DNA of 64,000 bases from Zygnema cylindricum. Its lineage: Eukaryota; Streptophyta; Zygnematophyceae; Zygnematales; Zygnemataceae. Below the pieces are notes generated by a model. The model was given only the letters and a program-made list of their open reading frames with translations. It was not told where the DNA came from and made no database searches. The translations under genes and the position numbers were made by a program. This document shows positions 11,084 to 23,809 of the stretch, piece by piece. The stretch lies in the NCBI GenBank assembly GCA_037447655.1, contig JBBHKE010000402.1, positions 155,126-219,125 of the forward strand, written 5' to 3'. Every line of letters starts with the position of its first letter. Positions within the stretch are counted from its first letter, which is position 1.

Positions 11084-12107
11084 TGTTGAAATTAATAGAT
11101 TTCTTGAGTATTTTCTCGGTTTAAAATGTTAGTATAAAAGAAAAAGAAAAAGGATAGACAGTCTGCCTACACCTCCTCTCTCTAACCCCCTTACTTGTTG
11201 TAGTCACTGAAAGATAGACAGAGTGGTTGATCCATGGTTGCCTTAGTTCAACAGGCAGATATTTTTAAGGCTACTAAAAATATACCTGACGGACGCGGGA
11301 TTTTATCGCGGTACCTACGGTTCGTCAAGTTGGCCAACAATGGTCAGCTTTATCCTACTAGACTACGACCAATGCTAAATGCTATAGTATGTGATAGATA
11401 TATATATATTTAGGAAGGAGTAAATCCATTTAACTAAAACTGTGTACGGCGTACATGGATATAGTTTTATAAATGTACCAATTCAAAACAAATACCACGC
11501 ATTTTGTTTCGACAACGAAACAAATATCGCGCAAGTATTTATTACGGCCAAGATTGCGTCTCGCTGCAAATCCAACGGCGCACATCATCGCCGAAATCCC
11601 AGAGTAGTCACTTTGGCGTTTAGTGACGTGTCATGACCTGGAGCCACATGGAGAGATGACATTCGGTCATAGGAATTCCGAGGAATGTACAGACGAGTGA
11701 AAAGGAGACACTCGTCCGCTTAATAGTCCTATCCTATATAGGCCGTACAAAAGGTACACCGGCAGTAGTACTTTTTGGTACGGTACAGTAATCTGATTGG
11801 TCCGTACTTCAGTAGATAGAAGTTATTAGAGGAAATCAAGACTTAGAAATTTTTGGTAGGCAGTCACCTCTCCCTTTGAGAGTTTGTACAAATTGGCATT
11901 TTTATTGCCCCATAACTTATCGGCTGGTTGGGCGTTTTCAGTGATTCTTTTTGCTACGGACTCAAGGATGTCCAGGCTGCATACGAGTGCAATCAAATTA
12001 TCAGTGTGACTTTTTGGGCAGCAGTGGCTGTGGGTTAAAGTGGGCTAGTTAACAACTATCTAGAGGCTTCCTATATTCTGTAGTCCAATGGAGGACACAG
12101 AACTGCA
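11084..12107 (+). repeat. Copia B 3' LTR
   Basis: 1024 bp, TGTTGAAATT ... ACTGCA, abutting the polypurine tract. Carries the hairpin (11176-11223, one stem mismatch) and a single copy of the antisense tRNA-like block (11287-11360). Followed by target duplication CCTTA. Confidence 0.93.
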
Positions 12108-12303
12108 CCTTAACCTGTTTCAATGATACCCACTTGTTAGTTTGACCCATCGCTGTCACCTAAATACACCTATCGCAATATTTTTTGAATTCAAACTCGA
12201 ATTCGCGCGATTCTTTTCCAGACGTCTACGAAATTCACAACTTTGTACTCTTAACCTTTATATACCCATTTACAACCAGGTTCGATCCACTATTACTGTT
12301 ACA

Positions 12304-15300
12304 CCATCCCTTATTATTTTTAACTGACCTTAGTTAAAACACATGTCATTCTCAAGACGAACTTCTATATTATTTTCCCTCCGATACCTTTGTAAAAACT
12401 CAGAATTATTATCCTCTAAAGTCAACTCATCTTAGATAATGCAATTGGCAGAATATAGTATTGCCGACCTTTAACCGTTGACCAACCCAATCTATTACCC
12501 ATCGGTAAATTTCAAGTTCTATAATTATTAAGGGATGTAATTCGAATACTTTTTCAGTTGGTGGAAGATTTGCTGTTCTCAACTAATTGATGTGCATCAA
12601 CTGGATGAATTTTTGTTGAAGGCGGAAAGTCCAATCTGGTAGCAACTGACGATATCATCTCGATTACGATAAATGCTTGAATATACATAGGAGCAAATTT
12701 CCACCTAAGATCTGATTGTCCCTCGATCTTCCACCTGTAATGAGTTGTAGATAGCCAAACCTTGTCACCTTGGCTTACCACCCAGTCACCCTGTCTGCGG
12801 TTAACATTTAATTCTTGCCTTCTTTGTGCCCCCACTAATGCAACCAGGTCAGTTTTCCAAACCGATTGAATGTATTCCCAAAACTTTGTGTCATAACCTT
12901 TATTCTCTTGAGTGACCCCTATCACTAAGTCTAATGCTTCTCTAGGTTGGTATCCGTATGCAACTTCAAATGGTGAGAATCCTATACTCTCTTGTTTACA
13001 TGAATTATATGCAAATTCTATTTATGGCAGTTTAGATTCCCATGTGTTCCGAACTCCACTGCAAACAATCCTTAACCTTTACTCCAATGTACAGTTCATT
13101 TTTTTGTTTGTCCATCAGTCTTGGGATGATAAGAGGTACTCATTTTAAACTAGTGTCTAAATTTTGTTGCAATTCTTTTCCAAAATGCAGACGTAAATTT
13201 ACAATCCCTATCACTGACTATAGACAAGGGGACTCCAGGATGTTTGACAACGTTCTCAAAGTATAGCTTTGTAATATCTACAACAGAACGAGTAGTTTTG
13301 CAAGGGATAAAGATTGCCATTTTACTTAACCTATCGACTGCGACCATAATACTATCATTTCTTATAGATGTAGTTGGCAACTTGACAATAAAATCCATAC
13401 TGACACATTTCCATGGTCTTTTGGGGATATCCAAAGGTTTTAAGAGACGTGTAGGATTTTGGTTACTAGGCTTACTCTTTGTAGCCGACTAAGAGTTTTA
13501 TCTCAACCTAGATGTCCTAAATGCTCATAGGTTTTCTATAAAAGTTGTTTTTTTAAGTCTCCCAATTCAGGAATGCATAATCTATCTTCTGTCCCCAAAT
13601 ACAATAAACCATTATCTATTCTAAACTTTTTCATATGCCTCTCATTCAACGGGTCAAAATTCCCTCTCGATTTTTTTTTGCAAATCACAACAAAAAAATG
13701 ATCTTTATCATAACCATTTCTCACAACATCTAAAAATAATTCGTTTGAACCATCACACTTATTTCAAAACAATAACTTAAAGGATCTACCACTACATTTG
13801 TTTTTATAGAAATAGGCTTGACGTTAAATTTGAAACATGTCGGTTTTTACATCCACCTTACTTTTTTGCCTATCATGATATGTGCATCACTTAATCTTTG
13901 CAGATAGGAAGGTGTCTCATTGTAATAATCAACCATGAATTCTTTATTAGGCAAATAACAACGCAATTCCACTAATGCATGATCAATTGAAAGTAATTCT
14001 TTTTCCTGTGTGGGTAGTTTTTTTCAGCATCATTGAATTTTCTCTACTAAAAATCAATAGGATAAAAATGTTTGCCTACTTTTTGACTTATGACTGCACC
14101 GAGACCTTTATTAGATGCATGAGTAGTGATCAAAACTTCAAATTGTCCAACAAGATCAGAATACACAAGTGTAGGGGCATAGGCCAACTTCCCTTTCAGT
14201 TCCTCAAAAGCTCTCTCTTGATCGGATCCCCACACAAACGTCTCCTTCTCCCGAAGTAAATCCGTCAAAGGTGCGGCGATCATACTGAAGTTTTTGATAA
14301 ATTTCTTGTAATAAGTGGCCAATGCCAAAAATGATCTAACTTCTGTGACATTAGTGGGTTGCTTCCAATTTTGGATTGTAGTAATTTTGGATGGATCTGT
14401 TTTAACACCTTTCCCACTAACTATATCTCCCAAAAATAATTGTTCTTTTTAAAAAAAACTGGATTTTGACAATTTTCCATATAGTTTTCGTTCCCTTAAT
14501 ATTTCCAACACTTTCCATAAATGAATTACATGTTGATATTTAGATTTACAATAAATTAGAATATCATCTATAAATACTTGAACAAACTCATCTATATAAT
14601 CTGAAAAAGTTTGGTTCATTAATCTTTGATAAGTAGGCCGTGCATTTGTCAAACCAAGTGGCATCACTATCTATTCAAAATGACGGACTTTAGTTTTAAA
14701 AGCAGTTTGTGAACATCTTCGGTTCTAATTGGCTCTTGATTAAAGCCACTACGCAGATCAATAAAAAAAAAAAATTTAGCACCTTTCAAACGATCTATCA
14801 AATCATAAATTAATGGTAACGGACACTTATCCTTCACTGTAATTTTGTTCAAACTACAATAGTCAACACACATTCTCAATGTTTCGTCTTTCTTTTTGAC
14901 AAAGAGAACATGTGCTCGGTACGCTCATTTGCTGGGTTAAATATGTCTTTTCTCCGAAAGCTGCTTAATATGTTTCTTTAACTCTTTCTACTCAAAGAAA
15001 CTGTGCTTATAAATTATTGTTACAAGAGGATTACATCCAAGTTCAAAGCTAATAACATGTTCCACATCTCGGAAAGGTGGCCTTTTTGAGGGTAAATCAC
15101 TTGGGAAAACATCTTGAAATTCAAAAATAAAATCTTTCATAGCAACATCAGATGTATTTATGTCAATTACAAAATCACGTTTTTGTTTTTCAAGATTTTT
15201 AGTCGTGTCTCATTTAGGAAATAACATCAATGTTAGTGTTTTGTCCCCCATCTTTATCTCTAACTGCCTCAGTTACTAATAACAATAAAGCATGATTTGT

Positions 15301-15954
15301 TTTATCTTTTAAATGTTTTTTAAATTGTTTAGCAGATATCAAACCTTTCATTTCCAATTTGGTTATGTTACTTCTATGATTCCTATGCAACTTCCTCAAA
15401 GGTAATGCTTGAAAAACCTTCCTACCGTTCTCAAAATTCACTCTCAAGGTGTTAGTTTCCTAATTAACTTGAGGGTTGTGTTTTGTTAACCACGACTTTC
15501 CCACTATTAGCTTCTCACTACCCAAATTCATTATTTCACACAAAACTTTCATTTTATGACCCTGGATATCAACTTTTTTTGTGTTAGTTTGTAAATCTAA
15601 TGTGGACTTATTACCATTTGCCACATGAACATGCAAAGGTTTTTCCCTTATGACTGTAGGAATTTTATTTTCCTCTACAAACTTATGTGAAATAAAATTA
15701 TGTGTAGCACCTGAATCTACCATAACTCTTAATGGTTTCCCTTCCACTAAAGACTCTAATCTGATCAAACTGTGTCTAGTGTCTTCGTTACTTAACTGTC
15801 CCAACATGGGTCTGTTGTTAAGTGTTTCATCAGAAGGATTGTTCAAACTAAAGAGTATAGTTAGCATTATAATAAATTGTGTTATCCTAGCCTTTCCATT
15901 CATTAGCTTGCCGTTCTGAGTTAACTCTTTAATCTCTGGATCTGGTCGACTCAA
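12304..15954 (-). pseudogene. Gypsy pol: protease, RT, RNase H, integrase with chromodomain trace
   Basis: Reading leftwards: protease with VMVDSGATHNFISHKF near 15690-15735; RT with MRMCVDYCSLNKITVKDKCP (14820-14879), FFFIDLRSGFNQ and the catalytic VFIDDILIYC near 14550-14590; RNase H with TDPSKITTIQNWKQP and RSFLALATYYKKFI (14280-14433); integrase H2C2 region near 13450-13560 (HLGHLG), core with VAVDRLSKM and IVSDRDCKFTS (13150-13434), GPY/F-like region (12554-12760). Downstream at 12431-12378 a frame reads DELTLEDNNSEFLQRY, resembling the end of a chromodomain, hence chromovirus-like. Many frameshifts and stops. Order RT-RH-IN is diagnostic of Ty3/gypsy. Confidence 0.9.
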
Positions 15955-17075
15955 CTGAGGACTTTATGTTAGTCTATTTTCGTATCCCACCTCTTGGGCT
16001 TCCTACTCAGCTATGTTTAATGCAATATCTTCCTGAAGACGTTCATTGACATCAACTGTTTTAAGAGATCCGTTATATGTACATTTCTTAGCGTAATGAT
16101 CTCGACCTTAGCATTTAAAACAAGTGACTTTCTTTTTTGGTTTTGTGCATTCTATGCTGAAATGTCCCTCCTCTCAACAATTATAACAGTTAATTTTCTT
16201 CAGTTGTGCACCCTCAAATGCCATATGAACTTTTTTCTGACAGAAAGTGCATGTGGGAATGCTAAGATTGGGTTTTTTAACATTAATATTTGGTTTAGGA
16301 CTCTTATTATATCCCCCTCTATTGTTAAATTTGTTTCCTGCATTAACAGACTGTCCACCTCTCTGATTTCCCTTTCAGATATTTGGCCTATTCACCAGAC
16401 CCGCATTCAGACCCTCTTCCACAAATTCCTCCTCACCCCACTCTGATAATTTATTCAAATTACCCCAGAGTGATCACGTTTCCCGATTATACCCCAATTG
16501 ATCCTCTAAATCCAATGATTTATCTTGTAATTCTTTCAAATTAATAAAATTTGATGTTTTAGTTCTGATTTCAGTATAATATTTAGATAGTTGAAGAAAT
16601 GCAACTTAGCGATTTCATCAGTCAAACCTATGATATGAATGCTAGATGAGTAAAATTCCACAATATAATTTTTCACAGATCCTGTCTACTCATAGTTTAG
16701 CCACTTTTTTTCTTTCTGGATTTATAAGTTATAGACAAAAAACGTGATTTGATCGCAGTCTTAAAACCTTCCCTATCAACTTTATCAAAAATCAAATTTT
16801 ACCTTCTTTGACTGTAATACCAAATATGAGCATCACCTTTTAGACAGCTAACAGCAAAAGAATGGTAATCATCACGATCGCAATTGCTAGGTTCTAAGTA
16901 ATACTCCATATGAAAAATGCAAACATCCAACTCGTCAATTTTCTAACCATCAAAGGATGGTGCTTCACAGATAAACAATTTTATATCTCTTATCTTCTTA
17001 GGTCTATCGTGATCATCTTCCTTAAAATTGGCATTTCTCTTACTACTCTCGCCCTTTTGGTTATTAACATCATTT

Positions 17076-18258
17076 TGTTGTTCTACAACCACCGCTTTTA
17101 CCCCCCAGCAGAAGAGTGTGCATTAGTAAGTGCACAAAAGTTATCACAATACTCGACCATAGTTCCCTTTGAGTATTTGTACCCCCAAATTTTTCCAACC
17201 ACCAAGAGCTCCTCTAGGACATTCGCTTTCTCAAAGGCAGCGGAAGCGTGGCGGGCCCATAACTTGTTGTTCTAAAACCACCGCTGCAGTAGGAGGACTA
17301 GGAGTAGTAGTGGAAGAAGACATAAAAAACAACAGAAGCTATCAAGCACCTACGCAGCAGCCAACTTTTAGCTTACATAAATATGACTCAAAAGGCCAAT
17401 ATGCCTCAAATTTCTCACAGTGATAAATAATAGAGTAAACTGAAAGTTCCCAAAATTGCAACCTAAATGAACTTGTAAACCATAAGATATGATGTCTGGA
17501 AGTTTTCCAAAAATTGCCCTTAGAAAATCATATTCCCAAACTTGATACTACAAAATTGGCTAAGTCCTAAGTTATATGCTCACAGCGTGTATCTACAGGT
17601 TACACTAATTTGGGTAACTGTTATTGCGGTTATTATCTTGACTAACGACAAAGTATCCTACCTGTACGTTACTGTACCGTTAGTACCTCAAAAAACCCTA
17701 ATTACTGTAACACTATCTTTTTATTACACTAAACTACAAAACAATGTTTATTCAGATATTTTGAGATATCGAACCGTACACAAAACGTTCTAGATGCTTA
17801 GTCAGCGGTAGTTGCTAAAGTCCAACCAACTCTGGTCGTGTAGTACGAAGCACCTGAGTGCTTCGTCACTTGTGGTCCCACGTCAATCACGCTTGTGGTC
17901 CTTCGTGAATCACGCTTGTGGTCCCAGATGAATCGCGTCCGTTGGAACAAATACAATCGACGATTGTACCGTCGAACGGTACCATATATTTTCGGAATAC
18001 CCGGTTCAGATCTTGTTCATCCGATCTTGTAAATCCAATCGTGAACTGCGTGATGCGTGTGGGTGAGTGTCGGCGCCACTCCGTAAAACCAGCATACCAT
18101 CTCTTGCCGACGTGTGTCCTTGTAAAAGTACAATATACTCTATTGTACTTTTGCTACTGTAACACTAATTAAGGTAAGTATTACAGCAGACTACTTAGAA
18201 AATATTCTAAGTTGTTTTAACCCTATCTACTGAAATAAAGATTTCTTAAATTACAACA
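17076..18258 (-). mobile_element. Short LTR element L in gypsy gag, with half-tRNA-like segment
   Basis: 1183 bp with TG...CA ends on the element strand and exact 5-bp duplication CATTT (17071-17075, 18259-18263). I read it as an LTR (18258-17265, 994 bp), a PBS-like segment (17263-17237), about 140 bp internal with a short frame (KYSKGTMVEYCDNF), and a second copy of the last 21 bp of the LTR (17096-17076). So it is a deletion derivative that kept both outer ends. The LTR is distantly related to 42405-43569. An ATG at 17318 opens a frame MSSSTTTPSPPTAAVV that runs through the LTR end into the PBS. Confidence 0.7.
17237..17263 (+). other. 27 nt matching the 5' half of initiator tRNA-Met
   Basis: On the plus strand this is D-arm through anticodon loop of plant initiator tRNA-Met with, from memory, 26 of 27 bases identical, ending just after the anticodon (GGGCCCATAAC). 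On the element strand it is the PBS-like site of L, but nearly twice as long as the 15-nt site in B and G. Not a tRNA gene: the 3' half is absent. Confidence 0.65.
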
Positions 18259-19236
18259 CATTTTTGGTGTGAATTAAATTAATTAGCTCATCCAATTTCT
18301 GATTTGAAACATTCTCATTTTCCTTAACATCCTTCAATTCACTCTTCAATTCAGAAATTGTTTCATCCACAACAGCAGCATGATTATTTAATATTTTGAC
18401 CAATTTCATAGTACGCTTCTTTAAAACATTCAAAGCATTCTCTATTTCACGTATCCATGCAAAATTTGCCCTTATCACAAAATAAAATCAAGCAAAAAGA
18501 AAGATATAATATAACTCCTCAAAGAAATTTGTTGCGGGTTTGAAGTCTTTTTGCTTTTATCAAAGAATTCTTCTCCATACAAAAAATCTTTTGAAAAATA
18601 TCAAAATCTAATTAATCAATAAGATATTGAATGTAAGTTAGTGCAAATTCAATTTTTCAATTTCCTAAACATTGAATAAGAAAGGTAAGAATTTTCCACA
18701 AATTTTGCAACAATAAAATTGAAAGCCCTCAAAGGTAAGATTCAACCACAAATTTTGCAACAACAAAATTGAAAGCAATCTAAGGTAATAATATAGGGTT
18801 TGAAAAGTTTTAAGTCTTTTCTGGACTCGTTTGCTCTTGAAGAAGTAAAGTACTCCAATATCTTTCTCCTCCATTAACAAATTTTCCATTTCCCAATACA
18901 CTAAAATCTTTTCAAACCTAACCTCACATCCTCACCCTTCATGGCTTCTAGCCCTCCCTCTACACATGATTCATCGCTAGGAGAAGACAAGTTTGTTTGG
19001 CCTCTAGGTAATTGGAGTGAGCTTCAGCGGTGGCTACAATGCCCACCGTGCCTATGTTCTTAAGACCTTAGCACACCCCACATCTAACCAGCGGGTGCTG
19101 GCAATGTGGTCACTTAGTTTCCCTCCAATCCCCTACCACTTCACATTATGGTTCCACCGACACAGGTCAGAGCACCCTCACCGATCACGGCGGTCGATTT
19201 TCGGGTGAGCAAGCTTCTCCCTAATTTCTAACTAAA

Positions 19237-19248
19237 GCTTTGATACCA
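19237..19248 (-). promoter_or_regulatory. Gypsy primer-binding site, initiator tRNA-Met 3' end type
   Basis: On the minus strand TGGTATCAAAGC lies 2 nt from the 5' LTR end at 19251. It differs by one base from the standard plant site TGGTATCAGAGC, complementary to the 3' end of initiator tRNA-Met. It contrasts with the internal-tRNA site used by the copia elements nested here. Confidence 0.85.
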
Positions 19249-19782
19249 TATGTAATAGGATTTCATACCTCTCACAAAATCCTATTTCTACAACTAATTT
19301 CAACCACACATTCCACATATTGGAAAATTACACATTCAAATTGGAAAGCACTCATATAAGGATAAACTTTAAGTTAGAAGAAGTTTCTGTCCACATAACA
19401 TTAGCTTGGTCTCTTGCCCTCATGGCTCAACCCTTCTTATAAAGTGTTTTCCACTACTCTCCACTCTTAATTATTCTATCTCTTGACTACTAAAACACTA
19501 CTTAGTTAGTAAGAGATTTCAGTGCAAAAATGCCATTGCTCCAATTTGGTTCTAATCGCTCAAGACCAAGATCAGTCAGAATTTCCAAAAAAAAAATCCA
19601 AAGAAGATGCCTACTTTCTCTTAGACTTCACTATTTATCCATCATCGCCTTGAACTAGCCAGGCCAAAGTCAACGCTCCATTCAACAAGTTTTACTTTGG
19701 CCAATCATTCATGAATAAGGACTCAAACTGACATATGCAAAAAACGTGTGAAATCTCTTACTAACTACGTAGCATTTACCGA

Positions 19783-20762
19783 TGCGATTCTGTGTCCCCC
19801 ATTGGATCACAGAATTCAAGAAGCCTCTAGATAGTTTTTGGCTTGCCCTCTCTCAATTAGGATCACTCCTGCCTCAGCAGGCAACTAGACAATCTGACTG
19901 CACCCCTGTGCAGTTTGGACTCCCTTGAGTCCACAACAAAAAGAATCTATGAAAATGCCCAACTAGACGATTAGTTATCAAGTGGCAAAGATGCCAATAT
20001 TTATACAAGCTTGTTGGGAGAGAGGCGGCTACCTTCTCAATCCTCTAAGTCCTAAACCCCACTCACAACCCCTATCTATTGATGCACAAACGAATCAAAA
20101 GACTGTGTAGTACAGAAAAGGTACTAAGCCCAATGTACTTTCTGTACGGCCTGTATATGACAAGGCTATGGAGTAAACGTCTGTCTCTTTCGGACTCGTA
20201 CTTATGTTCTCTGGGATTTCCTCTTCTCAATGATACCTTGCTACGTGTCTCCAGGTCATGTCACATCCCAAAAACGCCAAGACGCCATTATGAATCTCGT
20301 CGATGATGCGGGCCGTCGGATCCAAACCGACCTAAAACGCTCGCCGTTCAAAAACAAATGTTCGGTACATTTGTTTATTGCGTACTAAAAAGTCAACTAG
20401 TTTCTATGTCCGTACTTTGTTATTTCGTTAATCGGATGAATAATCTAGCTAATGTTTTAATAGAAATCAAACCCTATGTATCCTAACGGACTACTACGAC
20501 AAAGCGGTAAGAGCTGACGGCTACGCCTCGCTCTACCGGTTGGAGGTTCGAGCCCTGTCAGACTCAACCTTTTGTCACTCTTTTGTCCTGCCTATGGAGC
20601 TCAGGAAGCCATGGCTCCACCACCCTCTCTCTCCTTCATTGACTACAACAAGTATGGGGGCTAGAGAGAGAAGGTGGAGGCAAGCTTCATGTACTTTTCT
20701 TTTAGCTATTTAAACTAATTAAAACCTAGAAAATACCTCTCCAAAATAAAGTGATTTTAACA
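19783..20762 (-). repeat. Copia C 3' LTR
   Basis: About 980 bp. The element-strand start is TGTTAAAATCACTTT at 20762 and the end is at 19783. Carries the LTR hairpin (20620-20677) and, on the plus strand, a tRNA-like block with an A-box-like AGCGGTAAGAGC (20503-20514) and B-box-like GGTTCGAGCC (20545-20554). Confidence 0.88.
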
Positions 20763-22255
20763 CTCCCCTTATTTTCTAGTCCAATTTTAGTTTTTCTTTT
20801 AAACCACACTTTTCTCTACGATATTTTAACTTGGGAGAGGGCACAGGTTTTATCATCATATCAACCACCATTTCCCCATCACTCCTATACACCTAATTCA
20901 CAATTTTGTTTTCAACCTTTTCCCTCACAAAACTCAATCTTATATCCATATGCTTAGCTTTGAAATGATGTTTTGGAATGGCTACAATTGCAATTGCAGC
21001 GTGATTATCACAAAACACTTCATGCACTCCTTTCTTTTTGAAAATTTGTGTTCTTTATTGCCCATAGAAATCCCAGATCCAAAAGAAGCTTATCTAGATA
21101 GTGCCGACTCCAAGTTGATATAAACCCATATGACTGACCCCTTGAAAATCAGAAACCCATTATAGCTTCACCCTTGAGAAATAAGACTTTCTTTGTGCTC
21201 AATTCCACCACAGAATGCAAAGTTAGAATATGAGTTTTGGACACATTCACCCACTTTCACTTTCCCTTAGAAATCCAGCCACCCTGGCAGGCTAAAACTC
21301 TGACCAACTACATTCTTGTGTAGCATGGACTCCCATGAGTCCGTAGCAAAAAGAATCACTGAAAATGGTCAAGTAAATTGATAGTTATGAATGGTCAAAG
21401 ATGACCTTTTGTACGGAGCTCTCTCGGAGAGAGGCTACTACCTACTAAATTTTCTAAGTCCTATCTCTCTTTAAAACTCTATCTAGTGACGTACGACACC
21501 AATCAAATTACTGTGTCGTACAGAAAATACATTTGTCGGTGTACTTTCTATACGGCCATCGTACGACATGGCCAAAATGTCGACACATGTCATATCCGGA
21601 TTTGTTTCCGTAATCTTCGTAGTTGTCGCAATCCAACGTTGTCGCGCCACATGTCACATAATGTGGCTATGACAGTAAAATACCAAAAATACATATTCCG
21701 TGATCGCGGCGCCTATCGTGGCCGTCCGATCAAAACCGGATACAACTATAACCGTTTAAAATATACGTGTCGTATTTGTTTCGCGTTCGAAACAAATGGG
21801 CGGTATCCGTTTCATATAATACATTAAACCGTACATTTTACTATTCAAAACTGTATCTTTGCATTACGTATCTATTTCTCGTTAAATGAACTAGTCTATG
21901 TGTAACAAATTAAATATTTGTCAAACTTAGTATATCCTACCACTAATCCTAGACTTATAGGTTAAGGCTAACGAGTAATTTGACGGACGGCAGGTACCCG
22001 GATCAAATCCTGGGTCCGTCAATCCTTTTAGCTAACTCTATCAAGAGTTGCCTTCCCGTCTTCTTTGGAAAGCCTATGCAGCCATGGATCTAACTCCTCC
22101 TCAAGTCTTTAGTGACTGCGACAAGTGTGGGGACTTGAGTAAAGAGTTAGAGGCAAGCTGTCACTGTCTCCTCTTTGCCTTTAATTTTACAATCTCTAGA
22201 CCTAAAAAATATTTTAAATTTCAACACTCGCCTTATTTTCTAGTCTACTTTATTT

Positions 22256-22600
22256 TCAACTCCCTTCAAAAACAACAAATACATTTATATATATTTTCCT
22301 TTCCTTTTTCATTTTTCCTTCATGAAGCTTCGAGCGAATACCTTTATATTTAAGAAAAAGTATTAGATGACCAAAAATAATTTCATCTTGTCGATCATAC
22401 ATTCTATTTTGCATGCCACTTTTCATAAATCTGAGCAAAGATTTTATCCACCCCCTCCCCTTTTCATTCAACCAAAATCCACTTTCCCTTTTGCATTTCC
22501 AACAGTTAGCCCCATCCCCAATTTGCAACATATACTCAGATGCTAACCCTTTTACATGCACACCTTTATAGATGGCATCACTCCCATTAGTGATGTCAAA
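22256..22600 (-). pseudogene. Copia D RNase H remnant
   Basis: Decayed RNase H tail (SEYMLQIGDGANCWKCK, corresponding to SGYILYMGEGACCWSSK in B), running into the polypurine tract. Everything between this and gag is deleted. Confidence 0.6.
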
Positions 22601-22821
22601 ACCATTACCCCCCCAAATTTATCATTAAATCAAGAGTCCCCACTAAGTTCCTCGTAAAATCTACATCTTATGAACTCATATTTTTATCCATGATTCTCAC
22701 ACCATTTTCTGAACTTTCCTCACTCTCTCCCATGGAAAACTTTCCACTATCACTTTCTAATTTTATTCCCAATAAATATTTCTCCTCCCCTAAACCTTTC
22801 ATTAAATATTCCTCTTCTCCC

Positions 22822-23809
22822 CTATCTTTTAAAACCCCATCTATAATTAATTCTCCCCTTTCCTCTGAATCCGTTGAAGTCTCCTTTTCCGACCCCTTTT
22901 TTCAAAGCTCCCATTTCTTTTCCTCTCCCTCTCTTTCCAGTGAAGTTCGGATAAGGTTTACCTTTGTCTTTCTTCCTCTCATCACGCTTCCACTCGTCAC
23001 CACCTTTCCTCTCATCACGCTTCCTCCTATCACCACCAGCTGTAAATGCATTCACCCTGTCACTTCCACTACGAAGCTCCAAAGTGCTTTCCATCACAAG
23101 AATTATCCCCATGGTAAAGCTCTAAGTCCATGAGGAGCCATCCATTGCCTGCATACAACAAATGATGTTTTCGTAATCATCAGGGAGTTTCATGAATAGT
23201 GTGTTAATCTTTCTCTCCTCAAATTCTACATATCCCGCACTAGCAAGCTCAAAATACAACGCAGCAGTATCATTCCAAAACTCTATCATGTTACCGCCTT
23301 TATAAACATAGGCCTCTATTTCACGTCTTACTAACTGCTGGCTCTGAATAGTCTCACTCTTATAAATCTGACTTAGTGTTTCCCAAATTTCGGAAGACTT
23401 GGTTAGATTCAAAAGAGTTATAGTTATAGACTTAGACACATTTCTAAGTATGAGATGTTTTGCTAAAGTGTTTTTATACTCCCAAATTTTACTATCATTT
23501 TCTTCAGTTTTACTTATAACCCCTCTAAGTGGAGCTGTGGCGGAGAGCCTAGCTCCCCTCACCATAGGTGTCCCTTTATCCTTCTCCCCATTTTCCCCTT
23601 CTATGGCAATATTTTTCCCTTCACCTTCCGTTGCATCTGAAATACGGTTGGTTTTCGGGGTAGCCCCAGATGAATCTCCATAATGAGTTCCCCCAAAGCT
23701 CGGTGGTGGACACCTGACTTGTCCAGAAACAATTCCCCATAAGTGCTTTTCGAAAAGCAATCCCTCCATCGTAAACTCCTAATAAGTGAAGTGTGTTCTA
23801 TTGAACATA
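22822..23809 (-). pseudogene. Copia D gag
   Basis: Two overlapping frames. The first, 23122-23769, has LWGIVSGQVRCPPPSFGG, NDSKIWEYKNTLAKHLILR and VYKGGNMIEFWNDTAALY, matching B gag (WGIVSGQVKRPPSG, YKEGKMLDYCNDLSSLY). The second, 22822-23112, continues with LVMESTLELRSG and a lysine/arginine-rich tail (RKRDERKGGD); no zinc knuckle is visible. The start is cut by solo LTR E at 23810; the first codons and PBS lie at 25005-25031. The 216-residue open first part is the best preserved gag outside B. Confidence 0.8.

Larger units (their letters stand above)
5687..12107 (+). mobile_element. Ty1/copia element B, complete with both LTRs and target duplication
   Basis: 5' LTR 5687-6743 (1057 bp), PBS 6744-6758, gag 6748-7840, pol to 11070, polypurine tract AAAATAAAGGGAG (11071-11083), 3' LTR 11084-12107 (1024 bp). 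Both LTRs begin TGTTGAAATTAATAG; the 3' LTR ends TGCA and the 5' LTR ends TGTA. Target duplication CCTTA at 5682-5686 and 12108-12112. The LTRs differ at roughly 6 percent in the first 215 bp by eye, so the insertion is old. The 33-bp length difference is explained by one tandem duplication in the 5' LTR (near 5899-5960). Confidence 0.95.
4905..12303 (-). repeat. Gypsy 3' LTR, interrupted by copia B
   Basis: LTR pieces 4905-5686 and 12113-12303, together 973 bp, aligning end to end with the 5' LTR pieces at 19251-19782 and 38526-38964. The split point carries copia B with target duplication CCTTA. The other LTR copy is uninterrupted at the matching place (near 38782), showing the pre-insertion site. 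A purine-rich tract on the element strand abuts it at 12304. Confidence 0.9.
16080..18478 (-). pseudogene. Gypsy gag, interrupted by element L
   Basis: N-terminal coiled-coil segment (18478-18264: LNVLKKRTMKLVKILNN, NQKLDELINLIHTKN), then after the L insertion the capsid part (17070-16450) with KKIRDIKLFICEAPSFDG, HMEYYLEPSNCDRDDYHSF and LKGDAHIWYY. Two CCHC knuckles follow at about 16128-16087 and 16188-16147, each with an in-frame stop right after the first CxxC pair. Removing L and one copy of its 5-bp duplication joins IHTKN directly to DVNNQKGESS in frame, confirming both parts belong to one protein. Confidence 0.82.

Noticed and set aside
20503-20562. Possible tRNA gene (A- and B-box-like motifs)
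   Set aside because: No acceptor stem, no proper anticodon arm, and the segment lies inside an LTR and recurs in the other LTR copy at 38245-38295; treated as a tRNA-like block.
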